From a virus, in IMG/VR virus record IMGVR_UViG_3300028275_000018, positions 1 through 64,000 of that record: a DNA stretch of 64,000 nt; one strand, 5' to 3'. Below are positions 52,218-60,947 of the stretch, one piece after another; position 1 is the first letter of the stretch; each line of letters starts with the position of its first letter. The notes beneath the pieces were generated by a model. The model searched no databases and was not told the DNA's origin. It saw only the letters and a list, made by a program, of their open reading frames with translations. The position numbers were made by a program, and so were the translations under genes.

Positions 52218-53849
52218 TCATGACATCTGAAAAACCTTGCGCACGACCAACGAACCTTTCTTGGGGTCTCGTTCGCCCTGCACCAAAACCGTGTTCCCCT
52301 CAGACAGGAGATGCTTGTACTCCTCCCAAGGCTCAGAGAAACACACCACATCGTCCAGCATCCCGGACGAATCCGATAGAGAAAGGAAAGCCATCATGGT
52401 CCCTTTCTTTGTCTTAAACGACCTGACCCCTCTCACCTCAACGCCAAGGAGAAGAAATCCAGTCTTTCCAGCCAAGAATTCGCCGCAGGTCGTGTTTGCG
52501 TCACCCAGATCGCAACCGTCAACGCGAGAACAGGTCAGGGCGAACCCAAAGACCTGCTCTTCTGCCCAAGCCATCCAAGCCGGATGGTCGCTCAACGGGG
52601 TGGGTGGATTCTCCAGAAGGGTCGCCTGGCCATTCACCAGAGACCCGCGTTTCACATTGGCCACACCACCGCCTTCCTTCTTCGGTTTGGCCAACCGTCG
52701 AAGCACATCGACAAACGGCTCGTCTCCATTGCAGTTCTTCAGAATCCAGGCCTGCTCCTTCTTGGTGAGCGAGGCGACAACATCGATCTCGGCCAGCATT
52801 CGTTGCCGCTTGCGTCCCGCCCAATCCAGGGCGCCCGCCATGATCAGCTTGTGATTCACCGAAGGTGTTTCTGCGGCAACATGCACAAGCCATTCGACCC
52901 AAGTGAATTCGGTGGATTTCTTGCCCAAATCCTTCTCGGCTTTTTCCATAATCTCAAACAGCTTGTGTAGATTGGACTGTCCCAACCCCTTGATGTTTGA
53001 CAGCCCGAAAAAGATATCGACGCCATCTGTCCAGAAAATCATCTGTTTGTGGCGGACATCGGGCGGAAACACGGTGATCCCGGCCCTGCGGGCATCCTCG
53101 ACCAACTCCATGACTTCCTGATCCGGATCAACCTTGTCTTCGGCGTAGGCCAGCCACGAGGTATAGAACTGCACCGGGAAGTGGGACTTGAGATAGGCGG
53201 TGTCGTACCCAGTCAGCCCGTAGCTCATGCTGTGGGACTTGTTGAAAGAGTACCGTCCAGCCTTCTCGATCCAGCCCCAAACGGTCTCGGCCACATCCAT
53301 GGAAACGACCTTGACCTTTTCTGCCCCCTCAAGGAAAAGCCGCTTGACCTCGGCCATTTCCTTCTGATCCTTCTTGCCGATGGCCTTGCGTAGCCTGTCG
53401 ACATTTTTAAGATCGAAGCCAGCAAACTTTGCTCCAATCTGCATGGCTTGTTCTTGATAAACCAAAATCTGCTCAGTCGGCCCGAGTATTTCGTCTAGGG
53501 CGGGGTCGAACGAGTCAGCAGGCTCTTCTTTGTTGACGCGACGGCAGTAGTGTTCGGTCAGGCTGATGCCGTTCTCGTCTTTGGCGGCCAAACAGCCCGG
53601 GCGCAACAAAGCGCCCAAAGCCGAAAGGTGCTCGTCATTCCTGGGCCTGAGCTTTTTGGCCCAGGTTGCCCCCAGCCGGCTTTCCAGCTGGAAGACACCC
53701 TTGGTATTGCCAATCGACATGATGTCCCAGGCCAGATGACAATCCGGCAGCTTGGACACATCGACATCAAGCAGGGGAAGAGCGCCTTGGCGTGGCGAAT
53801 CCCCGACTATCGGCCAGGAACAACCACAGGACATGTGATACTCGGCCAT
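52218..53849 (-). CDS. dnaE: DNA polymerase III alpha subunit, C-terminal part (split gene)
   Basis: The start at TGATG gives 543 residues; earlier in-frame ATG was rejected. A short CGCSWP head is followed by GVFQLES, LGALLRPG and FNKSHSMSYGLTGYDTAYL, the fingers and thumb region of bacterial polymerase III alpha. An OB-like region (VRGVRSFKTKKGTMMAFL) sits near the end. A beta-clamp motif was not recognised. It lacks the palm, which is encoded by the separate gene at 54785-56710. The two parts add to about 1,184 residues, close to a full-length alpha subunit. Confidence 0.9.
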   Translation of the reverse strand: MAEYHMSCGCSWPIVGDSPRQGALPLLDVDVSKLPDCHLAWDIMSIGNTKGVFQLESRLGATWAKKLRPRNDEHLSALGALLRPGCLAAKDENGISLTEHYCRRVNKEEPADSFDPALDEILGPTEQILVYQEQAMQIGAKFAGFDLKNVDRLRKAIGKKDQKEMAEVKRLFLEGAEKVKVVSMDVAETVWGWIEKAGRYSFNKSHSMSYGLTGYDTAYLKSHFPVQFYTSWLAYAEDKVDPDQEVMELVEDARRAGITVFPPDVRHKQMIFWTDGVDIFFGLSNIKGLGQSNLHKLFEIMEKAEKDLGKKSTEFTWVEWLVHVAAETPSVNHKLIMAGALDWAGRKRQRMLAEIDVVASLTKKEQAWILKNCNGDEPFVDVLRRLAKPKKEGGGVANVKRGSLVNGQATLLENPPTPLSDHPAWMAWAEEQVFGFALTCSRVDGCDLGDANTTCGEFLAGKTGFLLLGVEVRGVRSFKTKKGTMMAFLSLSDSSGMLDDVVCFSEPWEEYKHLLSEGNTVLVQGERDPKKGSLVVRKVFQMS

Positions 53850-54505
53850 CAGATGATCACCGGGTTCTTGGCGCAAGCTCCACGGAACGGGATTTTGGCG
53901 GCATAATACCGATGCACTTTCAAAAAGCGGACGATCAATTCTGCCGTCTGTTTCGTGTCCACCATGGCCGAATGCGCCCCGTCCCGGCTCATCCCAAAAT
54001 ATCCGCGCAAGGTGTCCATCTTGCGATCGGGAAGCTCTTCGGAGTCATGAAACCAGAACTCCAGCAGATCCTCCAAGTCATAGACCTTCCGGCGATGGAA
54101 CAGGTTTTGATCCCCGTTCTTGTCGGCAAAGCCGTACTTGGCGCAAAGACGATTGAAAATCGGCAGGTCAAAAGCGCGGATGTTTTTCCCGGCGGCAATG
54201 GGCGCCGTCGTGAAGCTGTTCCCCTTGGGATTGAACCGCTTGATGAAAGAACAGAAAGAACGCCAGACCGCTTCCTGCTCAGGCGCAGCCCTCAGCTGGT
54301 CACGCGTCTTGCCGTTGACGGCCAGAGCCTGGTCTTGCAGGAGGGAGAAATCGGTCGGCTTGCACAGGCTGTAGAATGTGCCATCCGGCACTACCGACAG
54401 AGTCCTGGGGTTGATGGCGACCGCAGCGATTTCGATTGGCTCGGTGGTTCTGATGTCCAAACCGCCCGTCTCAAAGTCAAAACAAATAATGATGTTGGTG
54501 GTCAT
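53849..54505 (-). CDS. DnaQ-like 3'-5' exonuclease (DEDDh)
   Basis: The 218-residue protein has D10 and E12 in ICFDFETGG, an NIRAFDLPIFN motif, and HSAMVDTKQTAEL near the end, the three exonuclease motifs with the DEDDh layout. It would proofread for the split polymerase. It overlaps the upstream 96-residue gene in ATGA and the downstream polymerase gene by 1 nt (TGATG), so the four genes are likely translated in a coupled way. Confidence 0.85.
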   Translation of the reverse strand: MTTNIIICFDFETGGLDIRTTEPIEIAAVAINPRTLSVVPDGTFYSLCKPTDFSLLQDQALAVNGKTRDQLRAAPEQEAVWRSFCSFIKRFNPKGNSFTTAPIAAGKNIRAFDLPIFNRLCAKYGFADKNGDQNLFHRRKVYDLEDLLEFWFHDSEELPDRKMDTLRGYFGMSRDGAHSAMVDTKQTAELIVRFLKVHRYYAAKIPFRGACAKNPVII

Positions 54506-54792
54506 TCGTCATCCCCCTCTTCGACTTCCTCGACCCAAAACCGCAGGACTTCGCCGTTGGACAGAATCTCGTGATTCAATGTGCAGGTTGGCGATTCAGC
54601 AGCGGCGATGAATGTGCCATCCAGCGTGATCTCCCCCCCGAATTTGATCAGGATCGCCTTGATGACATTGCCCATCTCCTCGGCCATGCGTTTCTTGGCC
54701 TCAGAAGCTTCAGCAAGGGCGTCCAACAAAGCCAGATTGTGTGCCACCATGCGCTTGGAAAGACCAACTTCTTCAGATTCTTCATCAAACAC
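54502..54792 (-). CDS. Small helical protein between polymerase parts, unknown
   Basis: The 96-residue protein starts at GTG after AAGGGGGG and overlaps the polymerase N-part by 8 nt. Residues 1-50 form a charged helix (EVGLSKRMVAHNLALLDALAEASEAKKRMAEEMGNV) and the rest is beta with an acidic end (EEVEEGDDE). It is not recognised. Lying between palm and proofreading genes, it may hold the split polymerase together; this is speculation. Confidence 0.55.
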   Translation of the reverse strand: MFDEESEEVGLSKRMVAHNLALLDALAEASEAKKRMAEEMGNVIKAILIKFGGEITLDGTFIAAAESPTCTLNHEILSNGEVLRFWVEEVEEGDDE

Positions 54793-56710
54793 GGACAGAC
54801 CCCCCCTTCAGCAAAGAAATAGCACCTTGCATCTTGTCGAGGGCTGCGACCCCCAAGATGTCAAACTTGACAAAGCCCATGGCTTCCAAGTCGGACATTT
54901 CCACACCGCAGATGCGACGGTTCGTAGACTTGTCAAATACCATAGGACAGCAGTCGGCCAACGATCTAGGCGCAATCACCACGCCAGCCGCATGTTTTGA
55001 TTGATTTCGCTTAGTTCCTTCAAGACGGATAGCTTGGGCAAACTCTACGGCCAGAGGCCCTTCCAGTTGACCGCTGTCTCCGATGCGACACCAGGGAGCT
55101 AGTTCCTTGGCGTTGTTCTCCAAGGCCCACATCAAGATTGATGCTTCGCCTGTCTCCTCGCGCATTTCCTGAAGTTCATCAGAGATGGCTGCCTCGTCAG
55201 GAATATGGTCGGTAATCTTGTTGATTTCATCGAAAGTCCCCTTTTCATGCGCCCTTAAAACATCCTTGATGGCAGCACGCCCCTGTAGTCTAGAAAAAGT
55301 GACCATCTGGGCAACACGATCCTCGCCGTAGCGGTCGCGCATGTGTTGCACAACTTCATCGCGGTGCGAGATGGGGAAGTCGCAATCAATATCCGGCAGG
55401 CTCACGCGACCAGGCTGGTTGCGACCTGCGTTGTAAAAACGCTCAAACAGCAGGTTGTATTTGACGGGGTCAACATTGGTGATGCCGAGCAGGTAGCTGA
55501 CCAGACATCCGGCACCAGAACCGCGTCCTTTGCCAACCAACCACCCCTGGCTCCTCGCCCAATCGCAATATTCAGACACGATCAGGAAGTAGGCAGACAA
55601 CCCAGCCTCGGTGATAACCCCAAGCTCTTTCTTGACCCGATCGCCGTAGGCGACAAATTCAGGCGTGCCCTGAGCAGCGTGCTTCAATTTCTTTTTCCAG
55701 CCTTCACGACAAAGCTGACGCACATACTCGTCGGCACTCATGCCGTTGGGGCAGGCAAACTCAGGCAGCTGAGGTTTGGAAAGGATGTCATAATCCCCGC
55801 ATAAATCGCTGATCTCCAGAGACGCATCAATTTCCTGAGGCGTGTGCAGGCCTTTCACCTCATCAAAATCTGGAATATGATAGCGATTAGACCTGAAGAA
55901 ACCACCAAGAGAAACATCTTCTTGCTTGGATAATGCTGAGTGTATCGTAGGAAGAGTTGTTTGCATAGCAGAACAAAGCAGAACTCTTTGATCCGCAGCA
56001 TCTTCGCTGGCTGGATAGTGGGCGTCTGGAGTAGCTAGCGTTTTAATGTTGTATTTCTTGGCAAAATGACGCAATGCCTTAACCGTCACGGCAGCGGCCG
56101 GAAGGTTGTCCTGATCGACAGCTTGGATCTCAATCCAAAAATTTTTGTCCCCGAACAGATTCCTGTATCGATTTGTAACTGCGAGAAGGCGCTTTTCCCA
56201 GTCGGAAGGCACCATTGCCCTGGCCTGCTCATATGTCTGGCAGCCATACGCAGCTTTGGGATTTTCAAACAAGGCATTGCAGAGGTCGCTACCAGGATGT
56301 CCAGAAAAAACGATGAACTTGCCGTCCGCATGTTTTGCCAGCAACTCCAAGTCCAGCCTAGGCTTGCGGTAAAAATGATTGGGGTCGTTCGAGTCGCTCG
56401 AGGCTTGAACGAGTCTCTTCCATCCCTCCTCGCCCTTTGCCAACACACACAGGTGCGACAGCGATCCATTCTCGGGGCGCTTGTCGTGTGCGGGTCCAGA
56501 ACAAAGATAAAATTCCGACCCAAGGATCGGCTTGATATTTTTCTTGCGAAGGGCCTTGGAAAAAGCGGCGACGCCGGAAAGCGTGCCATGATCAGTAATC
56601 GCACAAGCCTTGTAGCCCAACTTCTCACATCTGCTAGCAATAGCATCAGGCTTGCTAAGCCCATCAAGCAAGCTATACATGCTGTGACAATGCAGCGGAA
56701 CCCAACTCAT
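54785..56710 (-). CDS. dnaE: DNA polymerase III alpha subunit, N-terminal part with PHP domain (split gene)
   Basis: The 641-residue protein opens with the PHP domain (LHCHSMYSLLDG, AITDHGTLSG). The palm follows with GKGRGSGAGC, the catalytic LPDIDCDFP pair (about residues 436-440), and a GFVKFDILG block (about 610) that carries the third catalytic Asp. The protein ends about 25 residues later, so the break falls just after the last catalytic residue. The remaining domains are in the 52218-53849 gene. No intein motif was seen at the break. The ATG follows GGGTGGGGG. Confidence 0.92.
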   Translation of the reverse strand: MSWVPLHCHSMYSLLDGLSKPDAIASRCEKLGYKACAITDHGTLSGVAAFSKALRKKNIKPILGSEFYLCSGPAHDKRPENGSLSHLCVLAKGEEGWKRLVQASSDSNDPNHFYRKPRLDLELLAKHADGKFIVFSGHPGSDLCNALFENPKAAYGCQTYEQARAMVPSDWEKRLLAVTNRYRNLFGDKNFWIEIQAVDQDNLPAAAVTVKALRHFAKKYNIKTLATPDAHYPASEDAADQRVLLCSAMQTTLPTIHSALSKQEDVSLGGFFRSNRYHIPDFDEVKGLHTPQEIDASLEISDLCGDYDILSKPQLPEFACPNGMSADEYVRQLCREGWKKKLKHAAQGTPEFVAYGDRVKKELGVITEAGLSAYFLIVSEYCDWARSQGWLVGKGRGSGAGCLVSYLLGITNVDPVKYNLLFERFYNAGRNQPGRVSLPDIDCDFPISHRDEVVQHMRDRYGEDRVAQMVTFSRLQGRAAIKDVLRAHEKGTFDEINKITDHIPDEAAISDELQEMREETGEASILMWALENNAKELAPWCRIGDSGQLEGPLAVEFAQAIRLEGTKRNQSKHAAGVVIAPRSLADCCPMVFDKSTNRRICGVEMSDLEAMGFVKFDILGVAALDKMQGAISLLKGGSVRV

Positions 56711-56752
56711 TGACAACCCCCACCCCTGAAAGACAAAGACCAACCCCTACCC

Positions 56753-57334
56753 CTAAGCATCCCCGAAAAAATTATGGTAACGCACCGCATCCTTTAGCCA
56801 CATATGAAAGGTGTCCATCTTGTCAAAATGACCGTCGACAGTCAGATGGCCACGACTGTTGTACAACCTAGGGAAAAGAATAGCTGTTCCACCGTGCTCA
56901 AAAAAGCGTTTTGTGTTGACTTCGTAATCGTCTATCAGGATTTTGCCGTAACTGGCCATGAGGTGTTTGGAGGCGCCCACAACAAACCTACGCGAATAAG
57001 CCGGAAGATGTTTGTTGATCCAGGCAATCTTGCCCTCAACACACCCTGGCGTTGATGCTGGAGAAGTAGCTATTACTACTTTGTCGCCAAAAACCTCTTC
57101 CACGATCGACAGTACGGCATCGTGCTCTCTGGTCTTGGGGAGGTTGGCCCAGAAGTCGAAGCCCATAGGCTCCCAAAACTTCTTCTCGTTGTCGCCCTGG
57201 AAGCCTAGCTTGTGGTGAAAATCCCAACAGTCCACATCCTTGTGGGTGACCGGGAGCTTGTGGAGGGAGATGGCCCCGGCGGTAAAATCCGCCAGGACCC
57301 CGTCCAAATCCAAATAGCAGGTCAGCTTGGTCAC
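56753..57334 (-). CDS. HAD-family 5'(3')-deoxyribonucleotidase-like
   Basis: This 193-residue protein has the HAD motif DLDGVLADF (D9 and D11) and a late GKILIDDYEVNTKRF with the paired Asp, the layout of NT5C-type nucleotidases. They dephosphorylate nucleoside monophosphates. It starts at GTG overlapping the MazG stop, with GGGGA upstream. With MazG and the dNMP kinase it forms a nucleotide-pool group. Confidence 0.8.
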   Translation of the reverse strand: MTKLTCYLDLDGVLADFTAGAISLHKLPVTHKDVDCWDFHHKLGFQGDNEKKFWEPMGFDFWANLPKTREHDAVLSIVEEVFGDKVVIATSPASTPGCVEGKIAWINKHLPAYSRRFVVGASKHLMASYGKILIDDYEVNTKRFFEHGGTAILFPRLYNSRGHLTVDGHFDKMDTFHMWLKDAVRYHNFFGDA

Positions 57335-57657
57335 CGATTGTCCCCGCTGCCCGTGATGGTGCCACGCTCTTTGCGACTGTTCAATTTGGCCAGATTGATC
57401 CTGGCCACTTCGTCAAGGGTCACTCCCAGATCGGTGGCGAGGTTGGCGACATACCAGAGGACATCGCCCAACTCGTCGATCAGCTGAGTCCGCTTCTCCT
57501 CAGTCATCCTTCCACCGTCGTCGCGCAAAATCTTCTTGGTTTTGTTGCAGACCTCACCGGCCTCCCCGGCCAGACCAAGAGCCGGATAGATCACCTTCAC
57601 TTCGGGCGGGTAGATAGCAGTCGTGCGGGCATCCACCTGATAATTGGCAAGACTCAT
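57331..57657 (-). CDS. mazG: MazG-like nucleotide pyrophosphohydrolase
   Basis: This 108-residue protein has LGLAGEAGEVCNKTKK and QLIDELGDVLWYVANLA, the E-x2-E and E-x2-D motifs of MazG. It would hydrolyse NTPs or dNTPs and alter pools or signals in the infected cell. It is a single-domain form. ATGA overlap with the upstream nuclease gene couples it to the operon. Confidence 0.9.
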   Translation of the reverse strand: MSLANYQVDARTTAIYPPEVKVIYPALGLAGEAGEVCNKTKKILRDDGGRMTEEKRTQLIDELGDVLWYVANLATDLGVTLDEVARINLAKLNSRKERGTITGSGDNR

Positions 57658-58154
57658 GGTTGTTCAACAAGCTCCTTCTGATCCGCGGCGTAGGTCGGGC
57701 CGTGGCCCAAATTGGTGAGTCTCTCTTGCCGCAAGAGGTCATCACTTCTCATAAAGCCCCTAAACTCATAGGGGCCTGGAAACTCGCCCACAATGAGCGA
57801 ATACGCATCAAGATCGTCTGATTTGTTGGCCTTGCCGGGGACAGCCAAAAGGCGACCGCTTCTATAGCGAGTGGCCTTGACATCCACAGTGGTGCCACAG
57901 GGCAAAGTTGCGTCGAAGTCGGGGCGTTCATCCAGTTGCAAATCTGGATAAACATTGGTCATCTTGCAGAAAGCGATCTCGGCAGCGATTCCTTCCAGAT
58001 CAGTTGTCTCGCAGTCCTGCGGCCCCACCTTGCCGTCTTTTGTGTTGGACTTCCTGTTTTGCATATATCTGGACTTTGCCAAGAACTTAGCCAATCTTTG
58101 CTCGGCTTCGTTTAATGTGATCTTAGTCCCGATTTTCAAATGACAGTTAGTCAC
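57654..58154 (-). CDS. PD-(D/E)XK-like nuclease
   Basis: The 166-residue protein starts at GTG after GGGAG and has EGIAAEIAFCK, DFDATLPCGTTVDVKATRY and SLIVGEFPGPYEFRGF, the order (E...D...VDVKAT) seen in small phage PD-(D/E)XK nucleases. The catalytic candidates are the D of DFD, D-V-K, and an upstream E. The substrate is unknown; host-DNA or branched-DNA cleavage are options. Confidence 0.55.
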   Translation of the reverse strand: MTNCHLKIGTKITLNEAEQRLAKFLAKSRYMQNRKSNTKDGKVGPQDCETTDLEGIAAEIAFCKMTNVYPDLQLDERPDFDATLPCGTTVDVKATRYRSGRLLAVPGKANKSDDLDAYSLIVGEFPGPYEFRGFMRSDDLLRQERLTNLGHGPTYAADQKELVEQP

Positions 58155-59212
58155 GACACAACTCCCGAAGATACTACGGTTTGATTGGCGGTTTCGTCAA
58201 CCCTTTCTGTTCTACCGCCACCAGACCCATATCCAGCCCAGGGTTCGCCCAGAGCGTATTTGGCAACAACCCGGTCGATGCCAAGTTGAACAATTTCGTT
58301 CCTGTAGTGTTGACAGGTCGAAAGACCAGACTCTGGATGTTCGTCATCAAAAAAAGAACAGAGGCGACTACATTTCCAGTTGTTTGGGTCGCGGTCAAGA
58401 ATCCGGCTGGGAGCGTTGTCTCTTTTGATCTTCTCAAACTCACGACGGATCATCTGGAGGGTGTCGGGCAGATCGGATCGTTGCAGGCAGAGAGAATAAG
58501 GACCACCATCCTGCACAAAAAAGATCGTCATTAAGATATCATCGTCTGGATAAAGCTCGCACAATGCATAATGATATAGACGAAGCTGAAAATCTTCGTA
58601 CATATCTTCGTATTCTTTTACCTTGTCTTTTACCCAGCATCGACGCTTGCCTGTTTTCCAATCGATGTATTCGATGAGTCCAGGCCTCACCCTGGTGACG
58701 AGATCCATCGTGCCACGCAAAATCAATTGGCCTTCGTAGCGACGGCCATCAGGCAGGGAATATTCGTACTTGGCCCAGTCGTGCGGCAGAGTGATTTCAA
58801 AATATTGCTCTGGCATGACAACATTGCGATTGACCGGAGAGAACATGCCGTCGTTAAACAGCAGGACATCCCAAGTCCATTGTTCACATTTTTTACGATC
58901 ACCTTTGGTCCAGGGATGAATAGTCCGTTCTGGGTTGGTGTAGTGATCCCAACCAGCTTCTATAGCCAATTCCGGGGTGAAGGTGGCCGTATCAAACTCT
59001 TTTTCGACTTCTGGATCAGAAAAAGTTCGCTCTCTATTTTGATGCGCTAATTTTTTGCGGGCCAACAACTCCAGGGCCTTGTGAACAATATTGCCAGATT
59101 CTGCTTTTTTGCCGGATGGTTCCTTGTGTCCTAAGTTGCTTGTGATAAAGAACTTATGAGGACACCACCCGTAAGACCCAACTGAGCTGGATCGCAAAAA
59201 AGTGACGATCAA
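58151..59212 (-). CDS. Cas4/RecB-like PD-(D/E)XK nuclease
   Basis: The 353-residue protein starts at TTG after GAAGGAG. It opens SSVGSYGWCPHKFF, then GNIVHKALELLA, LRGTMDLVTRV, YIDWKTGKR (the D...D-W-K core) and a closing cysteine set WKCSRLCSFF and TCQHY. That four-cysteine iron-sulfur arrangement is typical of Cas4- and AddB-type nucleases. No other cas gene or repeat array is present, so a recombination role is inferred. It overlaps both neighbours by 4 nt. Confidence 0.75.
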   Translation of the reverse strand: MIVTFLRSSSVGSYGWCPHKFFITSNLGHKEPSGKKAESGNIVHKALELLARKKLAHQNRERTFSDPEVEKEFDTATFTPELAIEAGWDHYTNPERTIHPWTKGDRKKCEQWTWDVLLFNDGMFSPVNRNVVMPEQYFEITLPHDWAKYEYSLPDGRRYEGQLILRGTMDLVTRVRPGLIEYIDWKTGKRRCWVKDKVKEYEDMYEDFQLRLYHYALCELYPDDDILMTIFFVQDGGPYSLCLQRSDLPDTLQMIRREFEKIKRDNAPSRILDRDPNNWKCSRLCSFFDDEHPESGLSTCQHYRNEIVQLGIDRVVAKYALGEPWAGYGSGGGRTERVDETANQTVVSSGVVS

Positions 59213-59826
59213 CGGTAGCTCCTTCTCAGGGATTTTATGGCGGCTTCAAGCTGTTCTTCGCGAGACATGCCGATATTGTCTATCAACACATCAAAAGAAT
59301 AGTCGTCTAAAGCATTTTCGCTAGTATGATTGTCACCTTTTTCACCTCGTGTTAAACCTATGACGATTCCACCATCTTCTTTGATGGCTTGGCACTCGTT
59401 GGGAAAACGCAGGTCGGCAACGACATAAATCCCTTTGGAGTCTGACTTTTCCTCGTATTGCGCAATTGCGTTCAATGTTGCGTCAATGTGAACTTTCGGG
59501 TACATTTTGCGACAGATTTCGGTGCCAAAATATTGCAGTACCTCCCGCACACTCATGACCCCGGAAGGTTTCGGATTCGTCATCAGCGGGTAGGTGGGCA
59601 TATCCTCCCATTTCAGATGGGTGGGCTTTTCCTTGTCCTGCTGGGTGCCATAGACCAACTCAGCCTGAAGACCAAGCAGCTTGATGCACACTTCCTTGAG
59701 TGTGTCGGCCATATGGAAGACCTTGCCGCCGCCGAAATAACTGTTGATGCGGTAGGAACTTCTCACCAAATCCATGGCCAAAGTGTCTTTACCGGCACCC
59801 TTGCGTCCAGCGATTCCTATCAGCAT
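59209..59826 (-). CDS. Deoxynucleoside monophosphate kinase-like
   Basis: The 205-residue protein has a P-loop GRKGAGKDT (residues 7-15), RFPNECQAI and the layout of phage dNMP kinases (T4 gp1-like), which make dNDPs from dNMPs. ATG 59826 overlaps the primase stop by 1 nt (TAATG). It contributes to nucleotide supply for replication. Confidence 0.8.
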   Translation of the reverse strand: MLIGIAGRKGAGKDTLAMDLVRSSYRINSYFGGGKVFHMADTLKEVCIKLLGLQAELVYGTQQDKEKPTHLKWEDMPTYPLMTNPKPSGVMSVREVLQYFGTEICRKMYPKVHIDATLNAIAQYEEKSDSKGIYVVADLRFPNECQAIKEDGGIVIGLTRGEKGDNHTSENALDDYSFDVLIDNIGMSREEQLEAAIKSLRRSYR

Positions 59827-60947
59827 TACTTGAGTCTCCCTAAAATCTCTTTCATTTCGTCGACAGACAAATCGGCAGGATCGCGTCCCTTGCCAGCCTG
59901 GGCTGAAAGCACTCGAAAAGACCGAGAAAGCTGGCCGATGATTTTTTGTGAAGCTATCTGGCCAGCCTCATCGTCATCCAGGAAGACGATCACACGGCTT
60001 GCTCCAGATGACTCCAGCAGGACTTGCTGGGCATCGCTCAAGGCAACGCCAAACAGTGCCACCGCATTGTGATAACCGGCTTCCCAAAGGCGCCAAACAT
60101 CACAGGGGCCTTCAGTCAGGATGATGGTTCCGTTGCGACGAGCATCCCGAAACGCAGCAAACTGGTTGTAAAGGACGCGGGAGCGGGAGAACCCCTCGGA
60201 ATGACGCCACTTTGGCTGCATGTCCCCGATGGCCCGGGCAGAAAAACCAACGGCCATGCGGCCCGTGTAGTCATAAACGGGGACAACAGCGCGGCCAGCA
60301 AAAGGCCCCTGCTTCGTGTCGCCGACATCGAAATGGTTCAAGACCTCCTGGCCAAATCCGCGCCCCTGGAAGAACTTGCTGGGTATCTCCATCCGGGATC
60401 GGACAAGATCACGCCCCCATTTGCCCACGGGACCGCTCTCGACCTGCATGATCCGGGTTGCCGTGACGAATTCCCGCTGACTCTTGTCAACCTGGGGTAT
60501 GTCTGCCCCCGGGGCAATCGCCAACAGAGCCGAAAGGAACTTCTCGGTTTCTGCGACCGTGGCGACCTTGTCTCCTTCAGCGACCCACCCGTAACGCTGG
60601 CGGGACAATGCTCCCCGCACAAACCCGAAAGTGTCATCCCGGAAGACTTTCTCGCAACCACGAGTGAAGCATTGCCAGTAGCCCATTGAGGCGTTGTAGT
60701 AAACCCTACAGCCGGTCGGGTTGTCGCCACCATGGACTGGGCATGCCGTAAAGAAGGAATTCTCGGCAGGCTTGTACTCCAGCCCGAGGGCGTCAAGAAC
60801 AGTCTCCAGCTTTTGGGTGGCGGCAGCTGCTATTTTGCGCAGCCGCTCAAAATTCTGCGGACTCTTGGGTGGGATTGTCGAAGCCTGACCGCGTGGGTTT
60901 GCTTCGGAGTAGTCCGTTCCGCGTCGGTCCTTCCTTGAGTCTGCCAT
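59826..60947 (-). CDS. dnaG: DnaG-type primase
   Basis: The 373-residue protein has a CHC2-like zinc site (CPVHGG, then WQCFTRGC), a RNA-polymerase-like core and TOPRIM motifs TEGPCDVWRL and VFLDDDEAG. The ATG chosen (MADSRKD) lies inside the helicase gene, giving an unusually long 101-nt overlap; no usable start lies after the helicase stop. It is shorter than host DnaG and lacks the C-terminal helicase-binding domain. Confidence 0.9.
   Translation of the reverse strand: MADSRKDRRGTDYSEANPRGQASTIPPKSPQNFERLRKIAAAATQKLETVLDALGLEYKPAENSFFTACPVHGGDNPTGCRVYYNASMGYWQCFTRGCEKVFRDDTFGFVRGALSRQRYGWVAEGDKVATVAETEKFLSALLAIAPGADIPQVDKSQREFVTATRIMQVESGPVGKWGRDLVRSRMEIPSKFFQGRGFGQEVLNHFDVGDTKQGPFAGRAVVPVYDYTGRMAVGFSARAIGDMQPKWRHSEGFSRSRVLYNQFAAFRDARRNGTIILTEGPCDVWRLWEAGYHNAVALFGVALSDAQQVLLESSGASRVIVFLDDDEAGQIASQKIIGQLSRSFRVLSAQAGKGRDPADLSVDEMKEILGRLK

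Noticed and set aside
52218-56710. Split intein joining the two polymerase parts
   Set aside because: No intein start Cys, N- or C-block motifs are seen at either break; the parts simply end and begin with ordinary sequence.
58151-59212. CRISPR-associated locus around the Cas4-like protein
   Set aside because: No repeat array, Cas1 or Cas2 was seen; phages often carry Cas4-like nucleases alone.
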